NCBI RefSeq assembly: GCF_021601625.1
Contig: NZ_BQHR01000003.1
Location: 372,001-436,000 of the forward strand
Length of the DNA stretch: 64,000 bases
DNA from: Pseudomonas paraglycinae
GTDB taxonomy: Bacteria; Pseudomonadota; Gammaproteobacteria; Pseudomonadales; Pseudomonadaceae
Reading direction: 5' to 3'
The notes beneath the pieces were generated by a model. The model searched no databases. It saw only the letters and a program-made list of their open reading frames with translations, and was not told the DNA's origin. This document shows, one piece after another, positions 27,104 to 35,427 of this stretch; within the stretch, counting starts at the first letter, position 1; the number at the start of each line of letters is the position of its first letter. The position numbers were made by a program, and so were the translations under genes.

Positions 27104-27400
27104 ATGGAAATCTCCGGAAACACAGCTTTTTATGCAGGTCTGAGCACCATTCAGACCGGGCAGAACCGCGTCGATCAGGCCGCCAGCCAGATCGCCAGCA
27201 GCACCATCGAGCGTTCGGTTACCAGCCAGTCTTCGGAAGTACAGGTCGATCGTCTGCGTTCCGTGGATCGCGCCCAGCAATCGGACCTGTCGAGCAACAT
27301 GGTCGAGATGGCTCAAGGCAAGTTTCAGGCGGAACTGGGTGTGAAAGTCGCCAAGGCATCCGATGAAATGCTCGGTACGATCATCGATACGTTTGCCTGA
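27104..27400 (+). CDS. Small conserved protein resembling a miniature flagellar rod protein
   Basis: A 98-residue protein with a good ribosome site (AAGGA) before MEISGNTAF. It has no signal peptide or membrane helix and should be mostly helical. The N-terminal part (GLSTIQTGQNRVDQAASQIAS) and C-terminal part (MVEMAQGKFQAELGVKVAKASDEMLGTIID) look like the two coiled-coil ends of flagellar rod/hook proteins such as FlgC, joined without the middle domain. This resemblance is by eye. It lies between bioD and the acyl-CoA dehydrogenase genes and ends in its own terminator, so it is a separate unit. Function unknown. Confidence 0.8.
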   Translation: MEISGNTAFYAGLSTIQTGQNRVDQAASQIASSTIERSVTSQSSEVQVDRLRSVDRAQQSDLSSNMVEMAQGKFQAELGVKVAKASDEMLGTIIDTFA

Positions 27401-27423
27401 TTTTTTGATCTGCGCTTTGCCAG

Positions 27424-27449
27424 ACGCCGCGACTGTTCGCGGCGTTTTT
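27424..27449 (+). terminator. Intrinsic terminator
   Basis: ACGCCGCGA-CTGT-TCGCGGCGT followed by TTTT, 23 bp after the stop of the small protein gene. Confidence 0.9.
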
Positions 27450-27570
27450 CGTTGTAAGTCCTTCTCCCTCAACTAATCTTTTTTCAGTGCACATGGCTCG
27501 GTCGGGCGTATGTCGTGTTGCTGTGTCCGGCGTTCGGAAAATGTGATGACGAATGGCAAAAGAACGACGC

Positions 27571-27615
27571 TTGACAAGATTTCGGCGTAAACGTATGTTT
27601 CAAACAACTGTTTGA
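27571..27615 (+). promoter_or_regulatory. Promoter with PsrA operator before the first acyl-CoA dehydrogenase
   Basis: TTGACA (27571-27576), a 17-bp spacer and TATGTT (27594-27599) form a near-consensus sigma-70 promoter. Directly after it TCAAACAACTGTTTGA (27600-27615) fits the PsrA site CAAAC-N4-GTTTG without mismatch. PsrA is a TetR-type repressor of beta-oxidation genes, released by long-chain fatty acids. Confidence 0.8.
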
Positions 27616-27675
27616 CCGTCACAACAAATCAACGCGGTCGTTCATTCCCGGTTACATCAGCAGAGGTTTATCGCT

Positions 27676-29481
27676 ATGCCTGACTACAAGGCCCCCTTGC
27701 GTGATATTCGCTTCGTTCGTGACGAACTGCTCGGCTACGAAGCGCACTATCAGAGCCTTCCAGCGTGTGCAGAGGCAACGCCGGACATGGTTGACGCCAT
27801 TCTCGAAGAGGGCGCCAAGTTTTGTGAGCAGGTGCTGGCACCGCTGAACCGCGTGGGTGACACCGAAGGCTGCACCTGGAGCGAGTCCGGCGTGAAAACC
27901 CCGACCGGCTTCAAAGAGGCCTACAAGCAATTCGTCGAAGGCGGCTGGCCAAGCCTGGCCCATGACGTCGAGCACGGCGGTCAAGGCCTGCCTGAGTCGC
28001 TGGGTCTGGCAGTCAGCGAAATGGTCGGCGAAGCCAACTGGTCCTGGGGCATGTACCCGGGCCTGTCGCACGGCGCGATGAACACCATCTCCGAGCACGG
28101 CACCCCAGAACAGCAAGAAGCCTATCTGACCAAACTGGTCTCCGGTGAGTGGACCGGCACCATGTGCCTGACCGAGCCGCACTGCGGCACCGACCTGGGC
28201 ATGCTGCGCACCAAGGCCGAACCTCAGGCCGACGGTTCCTACAAAGTTTCCGGCACCAAGATCTTCATCTCGGCCGGTGAACACGACATGGCCGACAACA
28301 TCGTCCACATCGTACTGGCCCGCCTGCCGGACGCACCGGCCGGCACCAAAGGCATTTCCCTGTTCATCGTTCCGAAGTTCCTGCCGAACGCCGACGGCAC
28401 CGTCGGTGCGCGTAATGCCGTGACCTGCGGTTCGATCGAACACAAGATGGGCATCCACGGCAACGCGACCTGCGTGATGAACTTCGACGGCGCGACCGGT
28501 TTCCTGATCGGCCCGGCGAACAAAGGCCTGAACTGCATGTTCACCTTCATGAACACCGCACGTCTGGGTACCGCACTGCAAGGTCTGGCCCACGCCGAAA
28601 TAGGCTTCCAGGGTGGCCTCAAATACGCTCGCGATCGCCTGCAAATGCGTTCCCTGACTGGCCCGAAAGCGCCGGACAAGGCTGCTGACCCGATCATCGT
28701 TCACCCAGACGTACGCCGCATGCTGTTGACCATGAAGGCATTCGCCGAAGGCAACCGTGCGATGGTGTACTTCACCGCCAAGCAGGTCGACATCGTCAAA
28801 TACGGCGTGGACGAAGAAGAGAAAAAGAAAGCCGACGCACTGCTGGCCTTCATGACTCCGATCGCCAAAGCGTTCATGACCGAAGTCGGTTTCGAATCCG
28901 CCAACCACGGCGTGCAGATCTACGGCGGCCACGGCTTCATCGCCGAGTGGGGCATGGAGCAGAACGTTCGCGACAGCCGCATCTCGATGCTGTACGAAGG
29001 CACCACCGGTATCCAGGCACTCGACCTGCTGGGCCGTAAAGTGCTGATGACTCAAGGCGAGGCTCTGAAAGGCTTCACCAAGATCGTCCACAAGTTCTGC
29101 CAGAACAACGAAGGCAACGAAGCCGTTAAAGAATTCGTCGCACCGTTGGCTGCACTGAACAAAGAGTGGGGCGAGCTGACCATGAAGGTCGGTATGGCCG
29201 CCATGAAAGATCGTGAAGAAGTCGGCGCGGCCTCCGTGGACTACCTGATGTACTCCGGTTACGCCTGCCTGGCCTACTTCTGGGCTGACATGGCGCGTCT
29301 GGCTGCTGAAAAACTGGCTGCCGGCACCACCGACGAGGCGTTCTACACCGCCAAGCTGCAAACCGCGCGCTTCTACTTCCAGCGCATCCTGCCGCGTACC
29401 CGTACGCACGTGGCCACCATGCTGTCGGGCGCCAACAACCTGATGGACATGAAAGAAGAAGACTTCGCACTGGGCTACTAA
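27676..29481 (+). CDS. Acyl-CoA dehydrogenase, FadE type (first of three)
   Basis: Flavoenzyme of 601 residues that makes the first double bond of beta-oxidation, passing electrons to ETF. The N-terminal helical domain begins [14 protein letters not shown]. The middle FAD-binding strands include [22 protein letters not shown] and [16 protein letters not shown]. The C-terminal helical domain has the catalytic Glu in [17 protein letters not shown] (about 440), and an extra C-terminal domain of about 120 residues marks the long bacterial subfamily. The orthologous place in P. aeruginosa (after bioD and a small gene) holds FadE enzymes. It has its own PsrA-controlled promoter and terminator. Confidence 0.95.
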   Translation: MPDYKAPLRDIRFVRDELLGYEAHYQSLPACAEATPDMVDAILEEGAKFCEQVLAPLNRVGDTEGCTWSESGVKTPTGFKEAYKQFVEGGWPSLAHDVEHGGQGLPESLGLAVSEMVGEANWSWGMYPGLSHGAMNTISEHGTPEQQEAYLTKLVSGEWTGTMCLTEPHCGTDLGMLRTKAEPQADGSYKVSGTKIFISAGEHDMADNIVHIVLARLPDAPAGTKGISLFIVPKFLPNADGTVGARNAVTCGSIEHKMGIHGNATCVMNFDGATGFLIGPANKGLNCMFTFMNTARLGTALQGLAHAEIGFQGGLKYARDRLQMRSLTGPKAPDKAADPIIVHPDVRRMLLTMKAFAEGNRAMVYFTAKQVDIVKYGVDEEEKKKADALLAFMTPIAKAFMTEVGFESANHGVQIYGGHGFIAEWGMEQNVRDSRISMLYEGTTGIQALDLLGRKVLMTQGEALKGFTKIVHKFCQNNEGNEAVKEFVAPLAALNKEWGELTMKVGMAAMKDREEVGAASVDYLMYSGYACLAYFWADMARLAAEKLAAGTTDEAFYTAKLQTARFYFQRILPRTRTHVATMLSGANNLMDMKEEDFALGY

Positions 29482-29499
29482 GCCTTAACGCAGTCCTTC

Positions 29500-29537
29500 A
29501 AAAAACCGCTGCTCCTTCGGGGGCAGCGGTTTTTTTG
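29500..29537 (+). terminator. Intrinsic terminator
   Basis: AAAAAACCGCTGC, a short loop and GCAGCGGTTTTTTT form a strong hairpin with flanking A and T runs, 20 bp after the first acyl-CoA dehydrogenase gene. Confidence 0.93.
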
Positions 29538-29741
29538 TGCCCGGATTTCCCCAATCCCGGGGCTGATTCCCCAGCATTGATGACAGCTCCGCTCAGCTGA
29601 ACCGCTGTGCTTATTGATTCAAGATGTTTCCAGAAGAGTGGCCAATTAATTGCACTGCCCGAATTACCGGTGCTAACCAGAACTGCCTGCTCAAAGAAGC
29701 AAGACGCCCGGCACTTAACAACAACAGTCAGGGTGAAGCCT

Positions 29742-31856
29742 ATGAACATCAGTCGACTCGCTCGTTTGACCTTCTGGTTACCCGTTGCGCTATCAGTCCA
29801 CAGCGCATGGGCCGCCGACCCCGCCGAAGTCGATCCCCCGGTGCCGGAAGTCCCTTCGCTGCAATCTTTGCGCGGGATGGTGCCCCCCGATCCGTCCGGG
29901 ACCGAGGGCGGACGCAAGGTCGACCTGATGACCGACTACGTGCTCAATCGCCAGGCCGCGATCCTGCTGGGCAAGGCGCTGTTCTGGGACATGGAAATCG
30001 GCAGCGATGGCTCTACGGCCTGCGCGTCCTGTCACTACCACGCCGGCGTCGACCACCGCATCACCAACCAGCTCAACCCCGGCCAGGCACACACCAACGC
30101 CAATGTCGCGTCGATCTTCAACAAGCCGTTTGTAGCCTCGGACATTCCCGGTGATGTGGCGTCCTACGCGACGTTGTCCGGAGGCAAGGGCGGCCCGAAC
30201 TACACGCTGAAGAAAACCGACTTCCCGACCCACGTGCTGAGCAATCCCCTGGAGCGCAACTCGCCCATCGTGTACTCGACGGACGATGTGGTTGGCTCGC
30301 AAGGCGTGTTCGACGCCAACTTCGTCAAACCCAACCAGCCGCGTTTCGACAAATGCACCCAACAGCCGGACGGTCTGTTTCAGGTCGGCGGCATCAACGT
30401 TCGCCGCAGCACCGGGCGCAATGCGCCGTCGGTGATCAACGCCGCGTTCAACGTGCGCAACTTCTGGGACGGTCGGGCCAATAACGTCTTCAACGGTTTC
30501 TCGCCGTTCGGCAATCGCGATCCGGATGCCGGGATCTACGTGACCAGCGAACGCAGCACGGTCGCCACCAAAGTGCGGCTGGCGCTCAACGACGCCTCTG
30601 CCGCCTCGCAAGCCGTCGGCCCGCCCGGCAGCCCGGTGGAAATGTCCTGCGGTGGCCGTACCTTTGCCGACATCGGTCGCAGGATGCTCGACACGTTGAT
30701 GCTCAAGCAGCAACGAATTTCGTCTACCGACTCGGTGCTGGCTCCGGTATCCGGCGCGCGGCGGCCGACCTATCGCGAGCTGATCAAGAACGCCTTCCAG
30801 CCTAGGCTGTGGAACGCCACGCAAAACGTTCTGGTGGGCGGTGCGCCGTACACCCAGATGGAGGCCAACTTCCCGCTGTTCTTCGGCCTGGCGATCCAGA
30901 TGTATGAGGCCACGCTGGTGTCCGATCAGGCGCCGATCGATGCTTACCTGCAGGGCGATCACACGGCAATGAACGCGCAACAGGTGGAGGGCATGAACCT
31001 GTTTCTCGGCAAGGGCAAATGCGTCAATTGCCACGGCGGGCCGGAGTTGACTAACGCCGCCAGCCGCCTGCTGATGCATCCGCGCGAACGCATCGAACGG
31101 ATGGTGATGGCCGACAACCTGACCACTCTTTACGACAACGGCTTCTACAACACCGGTGTGCGTCCGACCTCGGAAGATCTGGCACTTGGCGGCGCGGATG
31201 CGTGGGGCAATCCTTGGTCGTTCACCCGGCAGTACAACAGCGTGCTGCAGGGCGGCCGGTCGGTGGATCCGCTGGACGTCGATGTCTGCACGTTCGAGGC
31301 GCCGTTGAGCGCGGCGATTCCGTGCGATGCCACGCTCAAGCCGAATGTCGGGTTCCGCGATTCGGTCGATGGCGCGTTCAAGACGCCGACCCTGCGCAAC
31401 ATCGCCCTGACCGGCCCGTATTTCCACAACGGCAGCCGCTCGACGCTTAAACAGGTGATGGAGTTCTACAACCGTGGCGGTGACCGGCGCGGCGAAGACG
31501 CCAACAACACCAGCGGCTTCGAGCATCCGGCGGTGAACCAGCACAACACGTCCAACCTCGATCCGGACATGACGGCGCTGAACCTGACGCCTGCCGAAAT
31601 CGATGCCGTGGTGAAATTCATGGAAGTCGGCCTGACCGATCCGCGCGTGGCCTGGGAACGCGCACCGTTCGATCATCCATCGCTGGTGATCCCGCAGGGC
31701 CATATCGGCGACGAGAATGCCGTGACCCAGCGCCCGGCCAGTCCGAAAGTCACGACCCGTCAGGCGATGGACGCCTCGCTCAACCTCAAGCCTTACGGCG
31801 CTGAAGGCCGGCCGGCGGCAGAGGGGCCATTACATCCGTTCTACAACGATCTCTGA
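29742..31856 (+). CDS. Di-heme cytochrome c peroxidase-like protein
   Basis: Secreted protein of 704 residues, about twice the length of simple bacterial cytochrome c peroxidases. A signal peptide (about 1-25, ending SAWAAD) is followed by two CxxCH haem sites: CASCH near 93-97 (high-potential-type domain, with FWDMEIGSDGSTACASCHYHAG) and CVNCH near 427-431. The C-terminal part has the TPTLRNIALTGPYFHNGS segment typical of the CcpA/MauG family. It should act in the periplasm on peroxide or as a di-haem oxidase. The start at 29742 has AGGGTGA upstream; the longer frame lacks support. It lies inside the acyl-CoA dehydrogenase group as a separate transcription unit. Confidence 0.85.
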   Translation: MNISRLARLTFWLPVALSVHSAWAADPAEVDPPVPEVPSLQSLRGMVPPDPSGTEGGRKVDLMTDYVLNRQAAILLGKALFWDMEIGSDGSTACASCHYHAGVDHRITNQLNPGQAHTNANVASIFNKPFVASDIPGDVASYATLSGGKGGPNYTLKKTDFPTHVLSNPLERNSPIVYSTDDVVGSQGVFDANFVKPNQPRFDKCTQQPDGLFQVGGINVRRSTGRNAPSVINAAFNVRNFWDGRANNVFNGFSPFGNRDPDAGIYVTSERSTVATKVRLALNDASAASQAVGPPGSPVEMSCGGRTFADIGRRMLDTLMLKQQRISSTDSVLAPVSGARRPTYRELIKNAFQPRLWNATQNVLVGGAPYTQMEANFPLFFGLAIQMYEATLVSDQAPIDAYLQGDHTAMNAQQVEGMNLFLGKGKCVNCHGGPELTNAASRLLMHPRERIERMVMADNLTTLYDNGFYNTGVRPTSEDLALGGADAWGNPWSFTRQYNSVLQGGRSVDPLDVDVCTFEAPLSAAIPCDATLKPNVGFRDSVDGAFKTPTLRNIALTGPYFHNGSRSTLKQVMEFYNRGGDRRGEDANNTSGFEHPAVNQHNTSNLDPDMTALNLTPAEIDAVVKFMEVGLTDPRVAWERAPFDHPSLVIPQGHIGDENAVTQRPASPKVTTRQAMDASLNLKPYGAEGRPAAEGPLHPFYNDL

Positions 31857-31974
31857 GCATAAAAACACACCATGGCCATCAAGAATGATGGCCATGGTGG
31901 CCGTCTGGCGGCCATTGCGCAAAAAACCTGACTAAATCCCTCAGCAACCGCCGATTTCGGCCGTTAAAGAGACA

Positions 31975-31996
31975 GCCTGTGATCTGGATCACATTG
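31975..31996 (+). promoter_or_regulatory. Vfr/Crp binding site before the GGDEF gene
   Basis: CTGTGATCTGGATCACATTG contains TGTGA-N6-TCACA (31978-31993) with both half sites perfect and near-complete dyad symmetry, matching the cAMP-receptor protein consensus. It is the only regulatory signal seen in the 210-bp gap and is about 75-90 bp upstream of the preferred start. Confidence 0.8.
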
Positions 31997-32066
31997 TGTG
32001 TGCTTAACTGGCCACATTGCAGGCACAATGCCATCTCTTTGCCATGACGGGTCGGAGCTTTTACCC

Positions 32067-33356
32067 TTGCCGCGTTCTTCCGCTGTACGTTTCAGTCATT
32101 TCCTACCTTCACTGCTGTTGTTGCTCGCGGGGTTGGCGGCTGCGTACGTCAAAGACCTCAACGTGTTCTTCACTTCTCTGTTTAACGTGTTGCCGACCTT
32201 GGTGCTGCTGTTGGGCGGTTCGTACTGTGCGGTTTACCGACGCCAGCGCGAGCTGTTTCTGATGGTCACGGTGTACATCGCCTACTTCCTGCTCGACACC
32301 CAGACCGACTATTACCGTGACAACGGCAAGGTGCGCGAAGACGCGGCCGTGGTGTTCCATCTTGTCTGCCTGCTGTTGCCCTTGTTGTTCGGATTGTTCG
32401 CCGCGTGGCAGGAACGCACGCACCTGTTTCAGGATATGGTCGCACGCTTCGCCGTGCTGCTGGCCTTTGGCAGCGTGGCGCTGGGGCTGGAGCAAAGTTA
32501 TCCGCAGGCGTTGCTGATGTGGCTTTCCGAGATCCGCTGGCCGGCGCTGCACGGCGCGTGGATGAGCCTGATCCAGTTGTCGTATCCGGTGTTCATCTCG
32601 GCGTTCCTGCTGCTGGCCTGGCAATACTGGCGCAACCCGCGTCCGCTGCACGCGGCGCAACTGGTGGGGTTGCTCGGGGTGTTCTGGATGCTGCCGAAAA
32701 CCTTCATCCTGCCGTTTACCCTGAACATCATGTGCAGCCAGGTCATGCTGATGATTGCGGCGGCGGTAGCGCACGAGGCTTATCAAATGGCCTTCCGCGA
32801 CGAACTCACCGGCCTGCCGGGCCGCCGTGCACTCAACGAGCGCATGCAGCGTCTGGGGCGCAACTATGTGCTGGCGATGAGCGACGTCGATCACTTCAAG
32901 AAATTCAACGACACCCACGGCCACGACGTGGGGGATCAGGTCCTGCGGCTGGTCGCCAGCAAGCTGTCCAAAATCAGCGGCGGCGGTAGGGCTTATCGCT
33001 ATGGCGGTGAGGAATTCGCCCTGGTGTTTGCGGGCAAGACTCTTGAAGAGTGCATGCCGCACCTGGAAGTCATCCGTGAGTCGATTGCGTCCTACAACAT
33101 CCAGCTGCGAAATCAGGAAAGCCGCCCGCAGGATGATCAGCAGGGCCGTCAGCGTCGCTCGGGGTCGGGCGCGTCCAGCGTGTCGGTCACCGTCAGCATC
33201 GGCGTGGCCGAACGTCTGGAACAGCGCACCCCGGAAGAGGTGCTGAAATCCGCCGACCAGGCCCTCTACAGCGCCAAGGGCGCAGGCCGTAACTGCGTGA
33301 TGGCGTTCGGTCAGAACCGCCGTGGCGCGGTGCGCATGGACAACGCCGCAGGTTGA
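32067..33356 (+). CDS. Membrane diguanylate cyclase (GGDEF)
   Basis: Protein of 429 residues from the preferred TTG start, which has GGAG nine bases upstream; an ATG at 32028 and a GTG at 31998 are in frame, but the latter falls next to a Vfr/Crp site and the leader reads poorly as protein. About seven hydrophobic helices (residues 10-235) form a membrane sensor with no named domain. The GGDEF domain follows, with DELTGLPGRRALNERM, SDVDHFKKFNDTHGHDVGDQVLR and an intact active site RYGGEEF. A low-complexity insert (QDDQQGRQRRSGSGASS) sits before the last strands. No EAL domain or obvious RxxD inhibitory site. It should make c-di-GMP. Confidence 0.87.
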   Translation: MPRSSAVRFSHFLPSLLLLLAGLAAAYVKDLNVFFTSLFNVLPTLVLLLGGSYCAVYRRQRELFLMVTVYIAYFLLDTQTDYYRDNGKVREDAAVVFHLVCLLLPLLFGLFAAWQERTHLFQDMVARFAVLLAFGSVALGLEQSYPQALLMWLSEIRWPALHGAWMSLIQLSYPVFISAFLLLAWQYWRNPRPLHAAQLVGLLGVFWMLPKTFILPFTLNIMCSQVMLMIAAAVAHEAYQMAFRDELTGLPGRRALNERMQRLGRNYVLAMSDVDHFKKFNDTHGHDVGDQVLRLVASKLSKISGGGRAYRYGGEEFALVFAGKTLEECMPHLEVIRESIASYNIQLRNQESRPQDDQQGRQRRSGSGASSVSVTVSIGVAERLEQRTPEEVLKSADQALYSAKGAGRNCVMAFGQNRRGAVRMDNAAG

Positions 33357-33446
33357 GTGATGACGGCGCATTCAGCGTCTGGACAGTGATTGTGGGGCAG
33401 GGTGGCCGGCAGTAGGTTGAAGCAATCTGCTGAAGGAGAAGCCACC

Positions 33447-35243
33447 ATGCCCGAGTACAAAGCTCCCCTGCGCGACATGCGCTTTCTGATCGACCACGTC
33501 TTTGACTTCCACACTCAGTACGCGGCCCTCGGCGCCCACGACGCCAGCCCGGACATGATCAACGCGATCCTCGACGAGGGCGCGAAGTTCTGTGAGAACG
33601 TTCTGGCACCGCTCAATCGCAGCGGCGACGAAGAGGGCTGCCATTTCGATAATGGCGTGGTGACAACGCCTACAGGCTTCAAGCAGGCCTTCGCACAATA
33701 CGTGGAAGGTGGCTGGCACGGTCTGGCGGCAGATCCGGCTTACGGTGGCCAGGGCCTGCCGAGTTCGCTGGGGCTGGTGATCAGCGAAATGGTCGCCTCC
33801 AGCAACACCTCGTGGGGCATGTACCCGGGCCTGACTCACGGCGCCATGTCGGCGATCCACGCCCACGGCACCGAAGAACAGAAAAACACCTATCTGCGCA
33901 AACTCACGGCGGGCCAGTGGACCGGCACCATGTGCCTGACCGAAGCCCATTGCGGCACCGATCTGGGCATCATCAAGACCCGCGCCGTGCCTCAGGCCGA
34001 CGGCAGTTATGCAGTGACCGGCAGCAAGATTTTCATCTCCGCCGGCGAGCACGACATGAGTGACAACATCATTCATCTGGTGTTGGCCAAACTGCCGGAC
34101 GCACCGGCCGGGACCAAGGGGATTTCGCTGTTCATCGTGCCGAAATTTCTCCCGGACACATCCGGTGAGGCGGGCGAGCGCAACGGCGTTTCCTGCGGTT
34201 CGATCGAACACAAGATGGGCATCAAGGCTTCGGCCACCTGTGTGTTGAACTTCGACGACGCCAAAGGCTTCCTGATCGGCGAGCCGAACAAGGGCCTGAA
34301 CTGCATGTTCACCATGATGAACCACGCGCGCCTCGGCACCGGGATGCAGGGCCTGTGTCTGGGCGAGGCGAGTTTCCAGGGCGCAATCAAATACGCCAAC
34401 GACCGTCTGCAGATGCGTGCCCTGACTGGTGCCAAAGCTCCGGACAAACCGGCTGACCCGATCATCGTCCACCCGGACGTGCGGCGCATGCTGCTGACGA
34501 TGAAAGCTTTCAACGAGGGCAACCGCGCGCTGACTTATTTCACCGCGCAGATGCTTGATGTCGCGCACTTGAGCGCGGACGCCGAGGCGCGTCAGGAGGC
34601 CGAAGACCTGTTGGCGTTCCTGACCCCGATCTGCAAGGCGTTCATGACCGACACCGGGCTGGAAGTGACCAACCACGGCATGCAGGTGTTCGGTGGCCAC
34701 GGATTTATCCGCGAGTGGGGCATGGAACAACTGGTTCGCGATTGCCGGATCGCGCCGATCTATGAGGGAACCAACGGCATTCAGGCGCTGGATCTGCTCG
34801 GGCGCAAAGTGCTGGGCAGTCAGGGCAAGCTGCTGCGCAACTTCACCAAGATCGTCCACAAATTCTGCGCGGCCAACGCCGGGCATCCGCAACTTGGCGA
34901 GTTTGTCGCGCAGCTCGATGGCCTCAATCAGCAGTGGGGCGACCTGACCATGAAGGTCGGTATGGCCGCGATGAAGAACCCGGATGAAGTCGGCGCCGCG
35001 TCGGTGGATTACCTGATGTACAGCGGTTACATCGTTCTCGGCTACCTGTGGCTGCGCATGGCGCTGGTTGCCCAGGCGCAGCTGGAGTCGAGTGAGGGTG
35101 ATGGTGATTTCTGCCAGGGCAAACTGGCGACGTGCGAGTTTTACTTCAAGCGGTTGCTGCCGCGCACCGCTGCGCATCGTGCGGCGATCGAGGCGGGCAG
35201 CGATTGCCTGATGAAACTGCCGGCGCAGTTGTTCGCGCTGTAA
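33447..35243 (+). CDS. Acyl-CoA dehydrogenase, FadE type (second of three)
   Basis: Paralogue of 598 residues, closely alike to the first copy through its whole length (MPEYKAPLRDMRFL; GTMCLTEAHCGTDLGIIKTRA; HKMGIKASATCVLNFD). The catalytic Glu is in [18 protein letters not shown] strong AAGGAG site precedes the ATG. The gap to the GGDEF gene is only 90 bp and holds no PsrA-like site, so it may be read from its own unrecognised promoter or from upstream. Chain-length preference cannot be read from sequence here. Confidence 0.94.
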   Translation: MPEYKAPLRDMRFLIDHVFDFHTQYAALGAHDASPDMINAILDEGAKFCENVLAPLNRSGDEEGCHFDNGVVTTPTGFKQAFAQYVEGGWHGLAADPAYGGQGLPSSLGLVISEMVASSNTSWGMYPGLTHGAMSAIHAHGTEEQKNTYLRKLTAGQWTGTMCLTEAHCGTDLGIIKTRAVPQADGSYAVTGSKIFISAGEHDMSDNIIHLVLAKLPDAPAGTKGISLFIVPKFLPDTSGEAGERNGVSCGSIEHKMGIKASATCVLNFDDAKGFLIGEPNKGLNCMFTMMNHARLGTGMQGLCLGEASFQGAIKYANDRLQMRALTGAKAPDKPADPIIVHPDVRRMLLTMKAFNEGNRALTYFTAQMLDVAHLSADAEARQEAEDLLAFLTPICKAFMTDTGLEVTNHGMQVFGGHGFIREWGMEQLVRDCRIAPIYEGTNGIQALDLLGRKVLGSQGKLLRNFTKIVHKFCAANAGHPQLGEFVAQLDGLNQQWGDLTMKVGMAAMKNPDEVGAASVDYLMYSGYIVLGYLWLRMALVAQAQLESSEGDGDFCQGKLATCEFYFKRLLPRTAAHRAAIEAGSDCLMKLPAQLFAL

Positions 35244-35265
35244 CACGGCACTGTTAAACAAAAGA

Positions 35266-35289
35266 GCCCGCTGATTGCGGGCTTCTTTA
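35266..35289 (+). terminator. Intrinsic terminator
   Basis: AGCCCGC-TGATT-GCGGGCT followed by TCTTT, 22 bp after the second acyl-CoA dehydrogenase gene. Confidence 0.88.
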
Positions 35290-35427
35290 TGGTTGATTGC
35301 TGATGACTAAAAATAACAAATCAGTCACCGCCTGACCCTATGTGTCGCAAAAGTTGTTGGGTTACACTCCAGCTCAACGAAATCACCCTTCCACGAATCA
35401 CCTGTTTAGATCTTTGCGAGGTTTGCC

